Assembly (NCBI RefSeq): GCF_000756815.1
Contig: NZ_CCVW01000001.1
Coordinates: forward strand, 1,168,001 to 1,232,000
Direction of reading: 5' to 3'
Length of the DNA: 64,000 nucleotides
Source of the DNA: Legionella massiliensis
Lineage (GTDB): Bacteria > Pseudomonadota > Gammaproteobacteria > Legionellales > Legionellaceae
Every line of letters begins with the position of its first letter. The first letter of the stretch is position 1. The notes beneath the pieces are model-generated. The model saw only the letters and a list, made by a program, of their open reading frames with translations, was not told where the DNA came from and searched no databases. Below are positions 48,876 to 57,250 of this stretch, piece by piece. The position numbers were made by a program, and so were the translations under genes.

Positions 48876-49283
48876 TTAGTTATTTATAGAATACTGAACT
48901 TCGCCAATGTTACGATTTTTTTGCACAATATAATCGCTTTGAATCGATTTATCAGTATGCTCACAATAAGCTAATTTATTTTCTAAAGTATACTGAATTT
49001 TAATGACCCTGCTGGGTAAAGTAATTGTATAAAGGACAATCTCACCTGCCATTGGCACTTCTTCACTAGTACCATTAATTGTAAGTATTTGCTCCGATTT
49101 ACCCTTTAATTTTTCAAAAAATTTAGGCTGGATGGCTGCTCCAGTTAAGTTATTTGTTGTCATTAACAAATCATCAAGAAGATTATTTCTTAATCTGATT
49201 ATAAGCCCATCGCAAGAGGGGGCTGCTGAGACAACGCTTGTCCACAAAGCTGATGCAATAAGGGTTATTTTTAATTTATTCAT
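48876..49283 (-). CDS. Small secreted protein of unknown function
   Basis: 135 aa with a clean signal peptide (KLKITLIASALWTSVVSAA) and two Cys (PSCDG, LAYCEH) in the mature part. The mature part is rich in beta-strand-like stretches (MAGEIVLYTITLPSRVIKIQYTLENKLAYC). RBS AGGATAT before the ATG. Upstream lie two 14-bp palindromes, suggesting specific regulation. No family recognised. Confidence 0.6.
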   Translation of the reverse strand: MNKLKITLIASALWTSVVSAAPSCDGLIIRLRNNLLDDLLMTTNNLTGAAIQPKFFEKLKGKSEQILTINGTSEEVPMAGEIVLYTITLPSRVIKIQYTLENKLAYCEHTDKSIQSDYIVQKNRNIGEVQYSINN

Positions 49284-49352
49284 TTTATATCCTTTTGTCT
49301 TTTAGTGACAATTAAAGTTAAACATTAAAGCCATTTAAAGTCAACAATAGAT

Positions 49353-49411
49353 TGACATTGCCGTCACCACAAAAAACAAATAAATGCCACCAACTATTGA
49401 CAATGTTGTCA
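49353..49411. promoter_or_regulatory. Two tandem 14-bp palindromes upstream of the secreted-protein gene
   Basis: TGACATTGCCGTCA (49353-49366) and TGACAATGTTGTCA (49398-49411) share the form TGACANNGNNGTCA with centres 45 bases apart (about four helical turns). A looser TTGTC/GACAA pair is near 49292-49308. They lie in the 446-base gap 49284-49729 between two divergent genes and look like operator sites. The rest of that gap is A+T-rich and empty. Confidence 0.45.
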
Positions 49412-49729
49412 TTTAGTGATGAAAATATATTTAATTCATCAACATGGGGCTTAAAATGAATAAAAAACAATGTGGTTGAATATTTTAAATAATCGTTTTT
49501 ACAGAGAAACAATTATAAAGATAGGGGAAGTTGCTAGTTTTCATCGCTACTCCTCTTTAAATTTCAGTAATAAGTTTAAAAGAGGAAAAAAGTTACAAGC
49601 CATATTATTATCGGAGGAAGCGCTGGCTAAGTAATTTGAACACAAAGGACTGAAACGAAGATAGTATTGAACAATTATTATTTAGATGCAGTAACTACTG
49701 TTTTAATATAAAAGTAGAAGGAGTCTGAT

Positions 49730-50347
49730 ATGAAAAAGGATAATAAATTTCACACTATTGAACTAATCAATGATCTTTTCAAGCAAAATGGCCAAAAAGA
49801 AATCCCTGATATAAAAGAAATATGTTCGAAAGCTAATACCAATCGTAACACGGCTATAAAGTATCTTTATGAATGGTGGGAAAACTATTCAAGCGGAAAA
49901 AATGGTTTACTAAATTTTAAATTCGTAATAAATAGCGATGAATTGGAACAAGCTCTGGCGCAATTGCAATGTTTAGCTAAAGAATTAGAGGTTCATTATG
50001 ATTCTCTAAATTATCTTTCTAATCAAAGCTACCCTTTAGGAAATTTTATTCTTCACTCGTTACAAGACATTGAACATAAGCTAATTAGTAATTATGAATA
50101 TCTAAGAGAATTAAAGGAAGATAAAAAAGGAGTAGAAGAACAGTTAAGTGATGCCTTGCATGAAAATAGACGTTTAGAAGAAATGCAGCGTATTACAACT
50201 AGAAAGCAAGAGCAAATACAAGAACAATTAGATGCTAAACGAAGAGAGATTTTAGCAGCAAAACATCTAATTAAAGCATTAAAGCGTGAAAAAAGGAGGC
50301 CTACCCAGAAAGACATTTTTTACAATTACAATGCTATAAGTAGATAA
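49730..50347 (+). CDS. KfrA-like DNA-binding coiled-coil protein
   Basis: 205 aa. An N-terminal helix-turn-helix-like part (ELINDLFKQNGQKEIPDIKEICSKANTNRNTAIKYLYEWW, residues about 10-48) is followed by a long charged coiled coil (about 65-195). The layout matches KfrA/plasmid replication-region DNA-binding proteins, which organise or segregate plasmid DNA. Strong RBS AGAAGGAG. Codon choice is very A+T-rich compared with the core genes. Assignment is by architecture. Confidence 0.5.
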   Translation: MKKDNKFHTIELINDLFKQNGQKEIPDIKEICSKANTNRNTAIKYLYEWWENYSSGKNGLLNFKFVINSDELEQALAQLQCLAKELEVHYDSLNYLSNQSYPLGNFILHSLQDIEHKLISNYEYLRELKEDKKGVEEQLSDALHENRRLEEMQRITTRKQEQIQEQLDAKRREILAAKHLIKALKREKRRPTQKDIFYNYNAISR

Positions 50348-50759
50348 AAGCATTGAACTAACCACTGTACAAACCCGAAATGCTTACCCTAATTTTGCAA
50401 TTAACTATGGGTGAGCTTTGCTGAACCTCATTTGCTGCGCGCCATGGAAGGCTGAAAGCCGAGGCGCGTAGTCCGCGATAGGCTGTTATTTTTTAATCAA
50501 CCGAGGGATGTAAAAAAAATCTATCTGCAGCCGTAGAGTCGTTATTTGAGATTGATAACGTACCTCTTTTATCACAAATCATACAAAATGGATTCTGTAT
50601 ACAAGTTAAAATGGTTTATTTCGATTCAACATGTTCGTAACTTCGGGCTCAGTAGAGCTTATTGCATTGATGTGCTAAATGAATAGCCTGTGGGCAAATT
50701 AATTTCCAGTTATCCAGGAGAAAGCAGTTAAGTCTTGGACTCAACTGCTTTTTCTAGGT
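50348..50759. other. Gap with a strong hairpin and a direct-repeat copy
   Basis: No gene. Holds ATTGATAACGTACCT...ATCACAAA (50551-50589), which recurs imperfectly at 52831-52870. At 50721-50751 there is a 13-bp stem (AAAGCAGTTAAGT / ACTCAACTGCTTT) followed by TTT, a probable terminator that can serve either strand between the KfrA-like gene and the convergent 617-aa gene. Confidence 0.5.
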
Positions 50760-52613
50760 TTAACTCAAACACATTTGTAACTTTGCATTCATTTTCTGTT
50801 CATATCTTGCGCAATCAGTGGGCGTTAATATCACTCCATTTCCTGGTTGAACTGTTTTAGCTTGGCCAGTGGTTTTTGATACAATCCCTTTCTTAGCTAA
50901 ATCTGCTGTAAATAGTTGTGCTTCATTCTTTGTTTTGAAAACAACAAGGGCATTTGTTTGACCTGCAACATTCTTATCGATCGATGGAACGATGGTTGCA
51001 ATCCCCTTCGCAATACCTTGTAGAAAGGTACTTTCGTGCTTAATTTTATTGTATTGTTGCTGGATAGCTGTTACATCATCTTGCGTTAATACAATTTTAT
51101 TATCAACCACTGCTTTCTTATTCCCAGTCGTACTAGAGCTAATCCCCATATTAAAAAACTGGGTGCTCATTTGTTCAGCTTTATCATTGTTGCTAAACGA
51201 TAACACCAAATTCGTTTTTCCTGTCTTCTTATCAACAGAAGGACTAATGTTAGCCCCGCTCACAACGCCTTGAAGAAAGTTAATTTTTTCTTTGATTGCT
51301 TGATGATGTTGCTCAATAATTACCGCATCCTTTTCTGTTATTATAATTTTGTTATCTTCAAGAATGTCTTTACCCTCACCAGGTCTTGTATTACTACCAA
51401 CTTTCATAGAGAGGAGTCGCTTAGACATGAACTCTGCTTCTTCTTTGCTAGCAAAATTCAACAGTAGATTGGTTTTGCCATCCTTCTTACCAATGGACGG
51501 TTCAATATTTTCATTTCTCATCTGAAGGCAATTTATTGCAGCGTCTTTAAGCATAATAGCTACTGTTTTATCAGGAGTTTTGGGCGCAACCATCATAAGA
51601 GCCATTTTTTTATGAGAATCTGAGGGGAGAGGTAATTTAGGAGTTTTTAGCTGATGTTGTTTTTCAATATTTATTAAGGCGTTACTTACGATTTGTTTTT
51701 CTGCAGTTAATGTACTGGGATCTACTTCTCCCTTTGCTACTTTAAACACTGGGGCATTATTCCCATAAGGCAAATAAAATTTGCGATCTGCTAATGACTG
51801 ATTTTCATTCATTACTTGTTTTAAACACAAGCCTTGAATTTTTATCGCCTGCTCTTTAACGTTGGCCTCATAACCCAAATAAACCCCTGATCCTGGCAAT
51901 GTAAATATAATAGGTTGGTTAGGATCTTTATTAGCAATAGCTGCGAAAACATTTCGATACATAGTTAAGACTTGCTCAGCATAGGCTTGGGCTTGAAATG
52001 TGCCTTTTACAAAACACTCCTTTTGGTATTTTAAATCTGGGGCAGCCACTAGTATCTGATCACATTTTTTACCATTAGGACCAGGCACATTAGAAACATC
52101 AATAGCACCTCTTTGCAACAGAAAATCATGATATGCTTGTGAATAATGAATATCCCCCTTATCACTTATAGAATGTGCAATACCAGGAATACTTGCAAGT
52201 GCAAGGGGGCCAGCATAAGTGTCTCCAGCTTGTTCCTCTTGGGCATCGCCTGTTTTTTCTGTTCGATATAGAGAACCACCAATATGCTCAGCATTCGCAG
52301 CAATCAGCATAATGGGTTTTGATTTGGCAAAAGCCGCCTTTTCTATTGCAAGATTACCACCATCAATTGCCCCGAATGTCTCAAAATTAATAGTAGGCTT
52401 GTTATCCATCAATGATATTGCTGGTTTAGCTACGGGCGCGTTGTAACGTTGTACTTTGATTTCTTTTCTATAATTATCAAAATTTTTCATAAAATCTTCA
52501 AAAACCTCTACACGTTCTCTCCACCTTGCAACAGGCTGGCCGCTGACTGATATTGGAGGTGGATTTTGATTTTTGTTGAGTGTTTTAAGATAACTATCTA
52601 ATTTCGCTTTCAT
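50760..52613 (-). CDS. PARG/macrodomain-like protein with three C-terminal repeats, candidate effector
   Basis: 617 aa, no signal peptide. Residues about 73-250 carry features of microbial poly(ADP-ribose) glycohydrolase/macrodomain folds: IMLIAANAEHIGGSLYRTEK, then AQEEQAGD (GG at 112-113, catalytic-type QEE at 125-127), and a late LPGSGVYLG loop (239-247) like the macrodomain phosphate loop. Residues 362-444, 445-528 and 529-611 are three copies of a module of about 83 residues (each with PS(I/V)...KTN(L/A)(L/V)L.F...K.EAE..S and ..DNKI(I/V)(I/L)T..D). The fold call is by motif and not proven. Size and repeats suit a Dot/Icm effector; ADP-ribose removal would be the activity. Convergent with the KfrA-like gene. 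Confidence 0.6.
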   Translation of the reverse strand: MKAKLDSYLKTLNKNQNPPPISVSGQPVARWRERVEVFEDFMKNFDNYRKEIKVQRYNAPVAKPAISLMDNKPTINFETFGAIDGGNLAIEKAAFAKSKPIMLIAANAEHIGGSLYRTEKTGDAQEEQAGDTYAGPLALASIPGIAHSISDKGDIHYSQAYHDFLLQRGAIDVSNVPGPNGKKCDQILVAAPDLKYQKECFVKGTFQAQAYAEQVLTMYRNVFAAIANKDPNQPIIFTLPGSGVYLGYEANVKEQAIKIQGLCLKQVMNENQSLADRKFYLPYGNNAPVFKVAKGEVDPSTLTAEKQIVSNALINIEKQHQLKTPKLPLPSDSHKKMALMMVAPKTPDKTVAIMLKDAAINCLQMRNENIEPSIGKKDGKTNLLLNFASKEEAEFMSKRLLSMKVGSNTRPGEGKDILEDNKIIITEKDAVIIEQHHQAIKEKINFLQGVVSGANISPSVDKKTGKTNLVLSFSNNDKAEQMSTQFFNMGISSSTTGNKKAVVDNKIVLTQDDVTAIQQQYNKIKHESTFLQGIAKGIATIVPSIDKNVAGQTNALVVFKTKNEAQLFTADLAKKGIVSKTTGQAKTVQPGNGVILTPTDCARYEQKMNAKLQMCLS

Positions 52614-52919
52614 AATTAATGTTCCCGTAAATAGTAAAGTACTAACTTTATTGTATTGCTTAAATATTAAGCAGTGGTTTCATTAGCTACGCATTTTGAG
52701 AACTAAACCCATGCTAAAAAACAGATAAATTCTCAGGAACATTGATGAATGGTAAGTAGATATGTTTAATTTTTAAGTTTTGGATTGCGTGCGTATGTCA
52801 ATTGGACATACTCAGCTATAAATTTAATTTGCGATAGATAACGTACCTTATCTTTCACAAAGTAACAAAATCGCTTAAAATGCCATTTAATGATCCCTTG
52901 AATTCATTGAGCGCGAAAA
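52614..52919. other. Promoter gap between the 617-aa gene and the integrase gene
   Basis: 306 bases between divergent genes. The block GATAGATAACGTACCTTATC...CACAAAGTAACAAAAT (52831-52870) is an imperfect direct repeat of 50549-50589 and lies 50 bases before the integrase start. Candidate recombinase-binding or attachment sequence. No gene seen. Confidence 0.45.
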
Positions 52920-53930
52920 ATGATTGAAAATGAAAAAACTCAAATGTTTGTGATAGATAAGATTAATCATCCTTTGGCTGTACATTTTGACACCAATTCG
53001 CTTTCAGCTTGGTTGTCCTATTATTACTCAGTGCATGTGAAAGGGGCACCTGAAAAAACGGAACAAGCGAAAATGAAGGATTTGTCTAAATTTGTAAATT
53101 TCTTTCAAATAGAAGTTGGACATGACTTGGTTGATAGTTGGACGCCAGCGGTAAGCAAACAATTTCAACGACAACTTTGCCAAACAGTTTCGGAAAAAAC
53201 AGGAAAACCTTATAAAGCGACTTCGGTCAATCGCACAATGGCAACGATTCGTCATGTGGGTCGTTGGTTACATAAACAACACCCATTACTAGCAGGAGAT
53301 CCGCTAGCCCAAGTTAAAGATTTGCAAACGGATTCGCCAGATTGGAATGGCCTTACCTCCAAACAATTGATGCGCTTAAAATCAGCTTGTGAGCAGAGGC
53401 TTAAAAGTTGTACTCGTAAAAATCAAAATCCATTAATGGAAACAGCTATTTTTTATACTTTGTTGAGTACAGGTCTTCGTGAGTCAGAATTAGTTTCGCT
53501 AGATGTTTATCAATACCATAGCAAGGGACTACATCAGGTCATGCGACATAAGTCAAAGCGAATTTCAAATAAAATCCCATTGCCGCAAGAGGCGAGGGGA
53601 GTACTCGAAAGTTATCTTAAAGAGCGAAGCCCTGAGCCAGAAGAGCCATTATTTGTGAGTCGCTATGGAGCACGTCTTAAGACCTTGGATGTGTATCGGA
53701 TTTGCCAGCGAGTATTAAAACAAGCTTTGGCTTTTTTACCTGACCATGAAAGATTTGCATTTACTCCACACAAATTAAGACATACTTTTTTAAAGAGGGT
53801 TACTGATAAACACGGCGTTCACTTTGCACAGGAAATTAGTGGTAATGTGTCAATAAAGGAAATTTTTCGTTATGCCAAGCCAAGCCAAGATGAGATTCAA
53901 TCTACAATTGAGGAGTTATTTTCAGTTTAA
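52920..53930 (+). CDS. Tyrosine recombinase (integrase/XerC-D type)
   Basis: 336 aa. SAM-like N-terminal core-binding domain (residues about 25-125) and a catalytic domain with the first Arg in LLSTGLRESELVSL, TPHKLRHTFLKR (His-x-x-Arg) and the nucleophile Tyr in IFRYAKPSQDE. The usual Gly-His before the Tyr is changed to SGNVS, so the second His/Trp site is altered. Probably moves this island or a part of it. No tRNA lies next to it; the nearest in the window is tRNA-Pro at 41.3 kb. Confidence 0.85.
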   Translation: MIENEKTQMFVIDKINHPLAVHFDTNSLSAWLSYYYSVHVKGAPEKTEQAKMKDLSKFVNFFQIEVGHDLVDSWTPAVSKQFQRQLCQTVSEKTGKPYKATSVNRTMATIRHVGRWLHKQHPLLAGDPLAQVKDLQTDSPDWNGLTSKQLMRLKSACEQRLKSCTRKNQNPLMETAIFYTLLSTGLRESELVSLDVYQYHSKGLHQVMRHKSKRISNKIPLPQEARGVLESYLKERSPEPEEPLFVSRYGARLKTLDVYRICQRVLKQALAFLPDHERFAFTPHKLRHTFLKRVTDKHGVHFAQEISGNVSIKEIFRYAKPSQDEIQSTIEELFSV

Positions 53931-53974
53931 TAATCTGTTATCTCTTAACGGTATTTAATAGTTAGGAAAATTTT

Positions 53975-54682
53975 ATGGGTCTCGATTTAGTTCAATATGA
54001 ACAACTATGTGCAAAACTTAAGTCTAAAAAGATTTATACCTCTAAATATGGATTGAGATTTATTAACTCCATAAAAAAGGAGCTTAATCCTTTTGTATCT
54101 TATGACGGACTACCAAATATAAGGAATTTCTTCTTTGAAATTGTACCCATTGTACGAGTCGCTCAGCACTTAAATTATTCCCATTTTACTTATTTTGGAG
54201 CGAATTTTTCTTTTGATGGCTTATTAATAGATAATAAAAATAAAACGTTGAGGCACATTGAGTGTACGAGTGCTATAGATGGTGCAAAGGCAGAGCTTCT
54301 AAATCAGCATCTCATAAAATATGAGGAAGCTCCAGCGTATGATAAACCATTTACTAATAATAAAACAAAAGCATCAGGCAAAAGACAGGTATTGTTTACT
54401 CCCAGCCAATCGCATAAGGATGAGGATTTGGTAAATTTAAATCTAAAATTCTTAGTAGAGGACTCTATAAACAAGAAAATCAAAAAATCTTATGATTTTA
54501 AAAACGCAGTTCTTACGATTGTTTTTGTAGAGGATGGATTATGGAGAGTATATGATAGCATTTACCAGATGCTTGATAGTGTTATTGATGCGCATATGGA
54601 TCAACTTAAAGATTCACCGTTTAGCGATATTTTTTTTATTGGTTTTAGAAATTTTTTCTATACACGATCTTTGAAATTGTAA
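53975..54682 (+). CDS. Hypothetical protein next to the integrase, possible nuclease fold
   Basis: 235 aa, soluble, very Lys/Asn-rich. The centre reads FDGLLIDNKNKTLRHIECTS, a strand-Asp-strand-Glu arrangement reminiscent of PD-(D/E)xK nucleases although the Lys position is Thr. AIDGAKAELLNQHLIKYEEA follows. Starts 44 bases after the integrase stop, same strand, so likely an accessory gene of the same element. No family is confidently recognised. Confidence 0.5.
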   Translation: MGLDLVQYEQLCAKLKSKKIYTSKYGLRFINSIKKELNPFVSYDGLPNIRNFFFEIVPIVRVAQHLNYSHFTYFGANFSFDGLLIDNKNKTLRHIECTSAIDGAKAELLNQHLIKYEEAPAYDKPFTNNKTKASGKRQVLFTPSQSHKDEDLVNLNLKFLVEDSINKKIKKSYDFKNAVLTIVFVEDGLWRVYDSIYQMLDSVIDAHMDQLKDSPFSDIFFIGFRNFFYTRSLKL

Positions 54683-55192
54683 AAAGCTTAGTTATTAAGA
54701 GAGCCATTCTAATGGTATCTATTTCCCTGCGATTTAAATAATATTGACTAAAAAGCTTCCTAAAAACGAAGGGTTTGTGAACGTATAAGCTGGGGCTTTG
54801 GATCTCAAAACCTTATAATGAATCAGCTCGATAACACATTTCATTAATCATAGTTAGATTTTAAGGCAGCGATAAAAATTATCGAACTTGTGCCTACTTA
54901 CAGAGGAGGCAGATGTTCGCTCCAATGTAGTTTGCTCCTTAATGTCTCAATGTATGTTTGATGGAGTTTAGTTTATTAGCGCCATTTACTCTTAAGTCAT
55001 CTCCTAAGCTCATCGTGGTTATAGGTATCTGTATTTAGCCATTTAACCTATTGTAAAACCAGATAAATCCTTTTATTACGTGACGTAAGAGTACAAAATT
55101 TTCCCTAATTATTATAATAAGACTAAAATTAAAACAATAAACTTGAAAAGAAAATTTAAAATAAAAATACGGGTTATAGAAAAAGGATTTAC
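54683..55192. other. Gap before the EndoU-like gene
   Basis: 510 A+T-rich bases with no supported ORF, repeat or RNA. The last 30 bases include AAAAGGATTTAC just before the ATG at 55193, a usable RBS. Confidence 0.45.
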
Positions 55193-56476
55193 ATGAATAA
55201 ATATCAGGTTTTACCAAATAAAAAGGGAGAATATTTTTTAGGCCCGCAAAAAAATTATGTGCTTACCAAAAAAGCTTTACAACATATTATTTTAGGGGAT
55301 TTTACTTCTCAAAAGATTAAAAATAACGGTTCAAGTAAGGAGATTATCCGCCTTGCCGGAGGGCTTCATACAGTAAATGGTTGGTTGTCTTTTAAAAAAA
55401 AACTTAATCAGATTGTTCATGGCAGGTTTTACGATCCAAATTTACATAATGATTGGTATTTTGCTAAAGAGTTACAAAATGGAGTTATTTTGCTCAAGTT
55501 GCCGATGAGTATATTTAAATCAAAAGCAGCAAAAATAACTAAAAATTTAGAGGTATATTATAAATCTGGCTATCTATGGAAGACATTGTTTCCCAAACAA
55601 TTCTCCACCTCAGAAATTGTCGCGCTAATAAATGAAGCATTAGAAAAAACTGATAACGAAGAAACAAGTAAAAATATAATTACGGGATATGCTTTAACCG
55701 GCGATGATACCTCTGCTATAAAGATATGCATAAGTCTTCATGGTAATAATATAGGTACTGCTTATCCTACTTGGGGGCAACCAAATAATAATAATTTTGG
55801 TAGTCCTTTTTCCTCTATTGATTCAATGGGTTTTATTTTATCTTTAGCGGCAGAGATTTTTGATGAGGATCTTTTAATTAATAAGGTTTATACAAGGTTT
55901 CCCACGCGTCCAAATTATCAAGAGATCACTAAAATTACCCCTAGCATTCTTTCTGAGAGACCTATAATAAATAAAAATTTATCTTTGCGTAGATACTTAG
56001 ACAAAAGAAAGAAGGCAATCGAATTAGTAGCTATAAATATATCAGAGGGAAAAGTAGATGATTTAATTAATTATTTATATGATTTTAGTGTGAGTAAAGA
56101 TCCTGCTAATTTAATGATTTATGAATATGCTGAGAATTTATCTAAAATACAAAAGAATTTTAAATTTAAAAATATGTTATCTATATATCAAAATATACAT
56201 GAAATATTTTTTTTGCTTTTTAAATATGATAATCACCATAAAACACAATATTCTTTGCAGATGATGGAGTATTACCTGAAAAAGAAATTTATTCATTTTG
56301 ATGGGATTGATGGATGGGAAAGTAAAAGAATATTTAGTTTATTTATTGACATAGCGATTAATCATCATTGCTCTGATTCAGTAAAATTATTCATAGATTA
56401 CTTGTCGGTCGCTCCTTCTCGTATTGCTGCGTATATTTCATTTAATTCTGAGTTTGCGGCGGAGCTGCGTGACTAA
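55193..56476 (+). CDS. EndoU-like ribonuclease-domain protein, C terminus at IS66 junction
   Basis: 427 aa, no signal peptide. Residues 28-195 follow the bacterial EndoU toxin pattern: His31 in LQHIILGDF, His59 in AGGLHTVNG, NGVILLKLP, then WKTLFPKQFSTSEIVALINE (Lys130-Thr131; EndoU toxins have K-ST-FP-x-x-WS-x-x-x-I), and GNNIGTAYP. In EndoU the two His and a Lys catalyse uridylate-specific RNA cleavage. The other 225 residues are helical, Lys/Asn-rich and unknown. The stop codon lies in sequence resembling the left end of the IS66-like copies, so the protein may be truncated there. Codons are far more A+T-rich than in the core. Confidence 0.6.
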   Translation: MNKYQVLPNKKGEYFLGPQKNYVLTKKALQHIILGDFTSQKIKNNGSSKEIIRLAGGLHTVNGWLSFKKKLNQIVHGRFYDPNLHNDWYFAKELQNGVILLKLPMSIFKSKAAKITKNLEVYYKSGYLWKTLFPKQFSTSEIVALINEALEKTDNEETSKNIITGYALTGDDTSAIKICISLHGNNIGTAYPTWGQPNNNNFGSPFSSIDSMGFILSLAAEIFDEDLLINKVYTRFPTRPNYQEITKITPSILSERPIINKNLSLRRYLDKRKKAIELVAINISEGKVDDLINYLYDFSVSKDPANLMIYEYAENLSKIQKNFKFKNMLSIYQNIHEIFFLLFKYDNHHKTQYSLQMMEYYLKKKFIHFDGIDGWESKRIFSLFIDIAINHHCSDSVKLFIDYLSVAPSRIAAYISFNSEFAAELRD

Positions 56477-56507
56477 AGACATCTCTGTTATTTAACCTAT
56501 AGCCTCT

Positions 56508-56897
56508 ATGATTTTAAGAAGTGGCCTTATGAAAAGTGGCATAGATAAACTAGACTCAGTCAAACAAGCGTTTAAACAGTGGCGAGCAACCCGAACAAAG
56601 CGTGGATATATCCCTGATGAGTTATGGGAGCAAGTTAAAGAACTATTGTCTGATTATACGCCTTCAAAAATCGGTATTCATTTAGGACTCAGCCCCATCC
56701 AAATCAGGAAAAAATTAGAGCCTCAAGAGAATGGATGCATGCAGTTTGTCGAGGTAAAGCAACTTGGCTTAGACGTTCTCTCTAATAATGATAAGGTCTG
56801 TAGTGTTGAAGTTCATCGTCCTTGTGGCAGTATACTGAAAATCAATGCAGTACCTATGCAAATGGCATCAAAGCTGATGCTGGACTTCATGGGCTAA
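56508..56897 (+). CDS. tnpA: IS66-family TnpA (orf1)
   Basis: 129 aa accessory protein of IS66-type elements with a helix-turn-helix-like region: WRATRTKRGYIPDELWEQVK, then YTPSKIGIHLGLSPIQIRKK. The later part (VEVHRPCGSILKINAVPM) is a short conserved tail. Full length, unlike the copy at 41784. Its stop is 2 bases before the tnpB start. Confidence 0.85.
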   Translation: MILRSGLMKSGIDKLDSVKQAFKQWRATRTKRGYIPDELWEQVKELLSDYTPSKIGIHLGLSPIQIRKKLEPQENGCMQFVEVKQLGLDVLSNNDKVCSVEVHRPCGSILKINAVPMQMASKLMLDFMG

Positions 56898-56899
56898 CG

Positions 56900-57250
56900 A
56901 TGCTGCAGATTACCCCACAACATCAGTTATTACTTGCAGTTGAGCCGGTTGACTTCAGGAAAGGCATCGATACTCTAAAAGCGCTATGCCGACAAAAGCT
57001 GCTTGATGACCCATTCAGTGGTACCGTATTTGTCTTTACCAATCGTAACCGAACCGCAGTAAAGCTGTTGGTCTATGATGCGAATGGATTCTGGCTCTGT
57101 TTAAAACGGTTTAGTCGAGGAAAACTGTCCTGGTGGCCCACAGGGGAAACTCCTTCAGTTCAATTGCGTTCCAGTGAGTTAGTGATATTGCTTGCCCAAG
57201 GCCATCCTATTAAAGCAAACCTACCAGAAGATTGGCGTTGTGTTGCTTAA
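56900..57250 (+). CDS. tnpB: IS66-family TnpB (orf2)
   Basis: 116 aa from the ATG at 56900. Typical IS66 Orf2 sequence: VEPVDFRKGIDTLKALCRQK, FVFTNRNRTAVKLLVYDANGFWLCLKRF and LSWWPTGE. Function in transposition is accessory and poorly known. A frame opening at 56822 belongs to tnpA DNA and is not the start. Confidence 0.9.
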   Translation: MLQITPQHQLLLAVEPVDFRKGIDTLKALCRQKLLDDPFSGTVFVFTNRNRTAVKLLVYDANGFWLCLKRFSRGKLSWWPTGETPSVQLRSSELVILLAQGHPIKANLPEDWRCVA

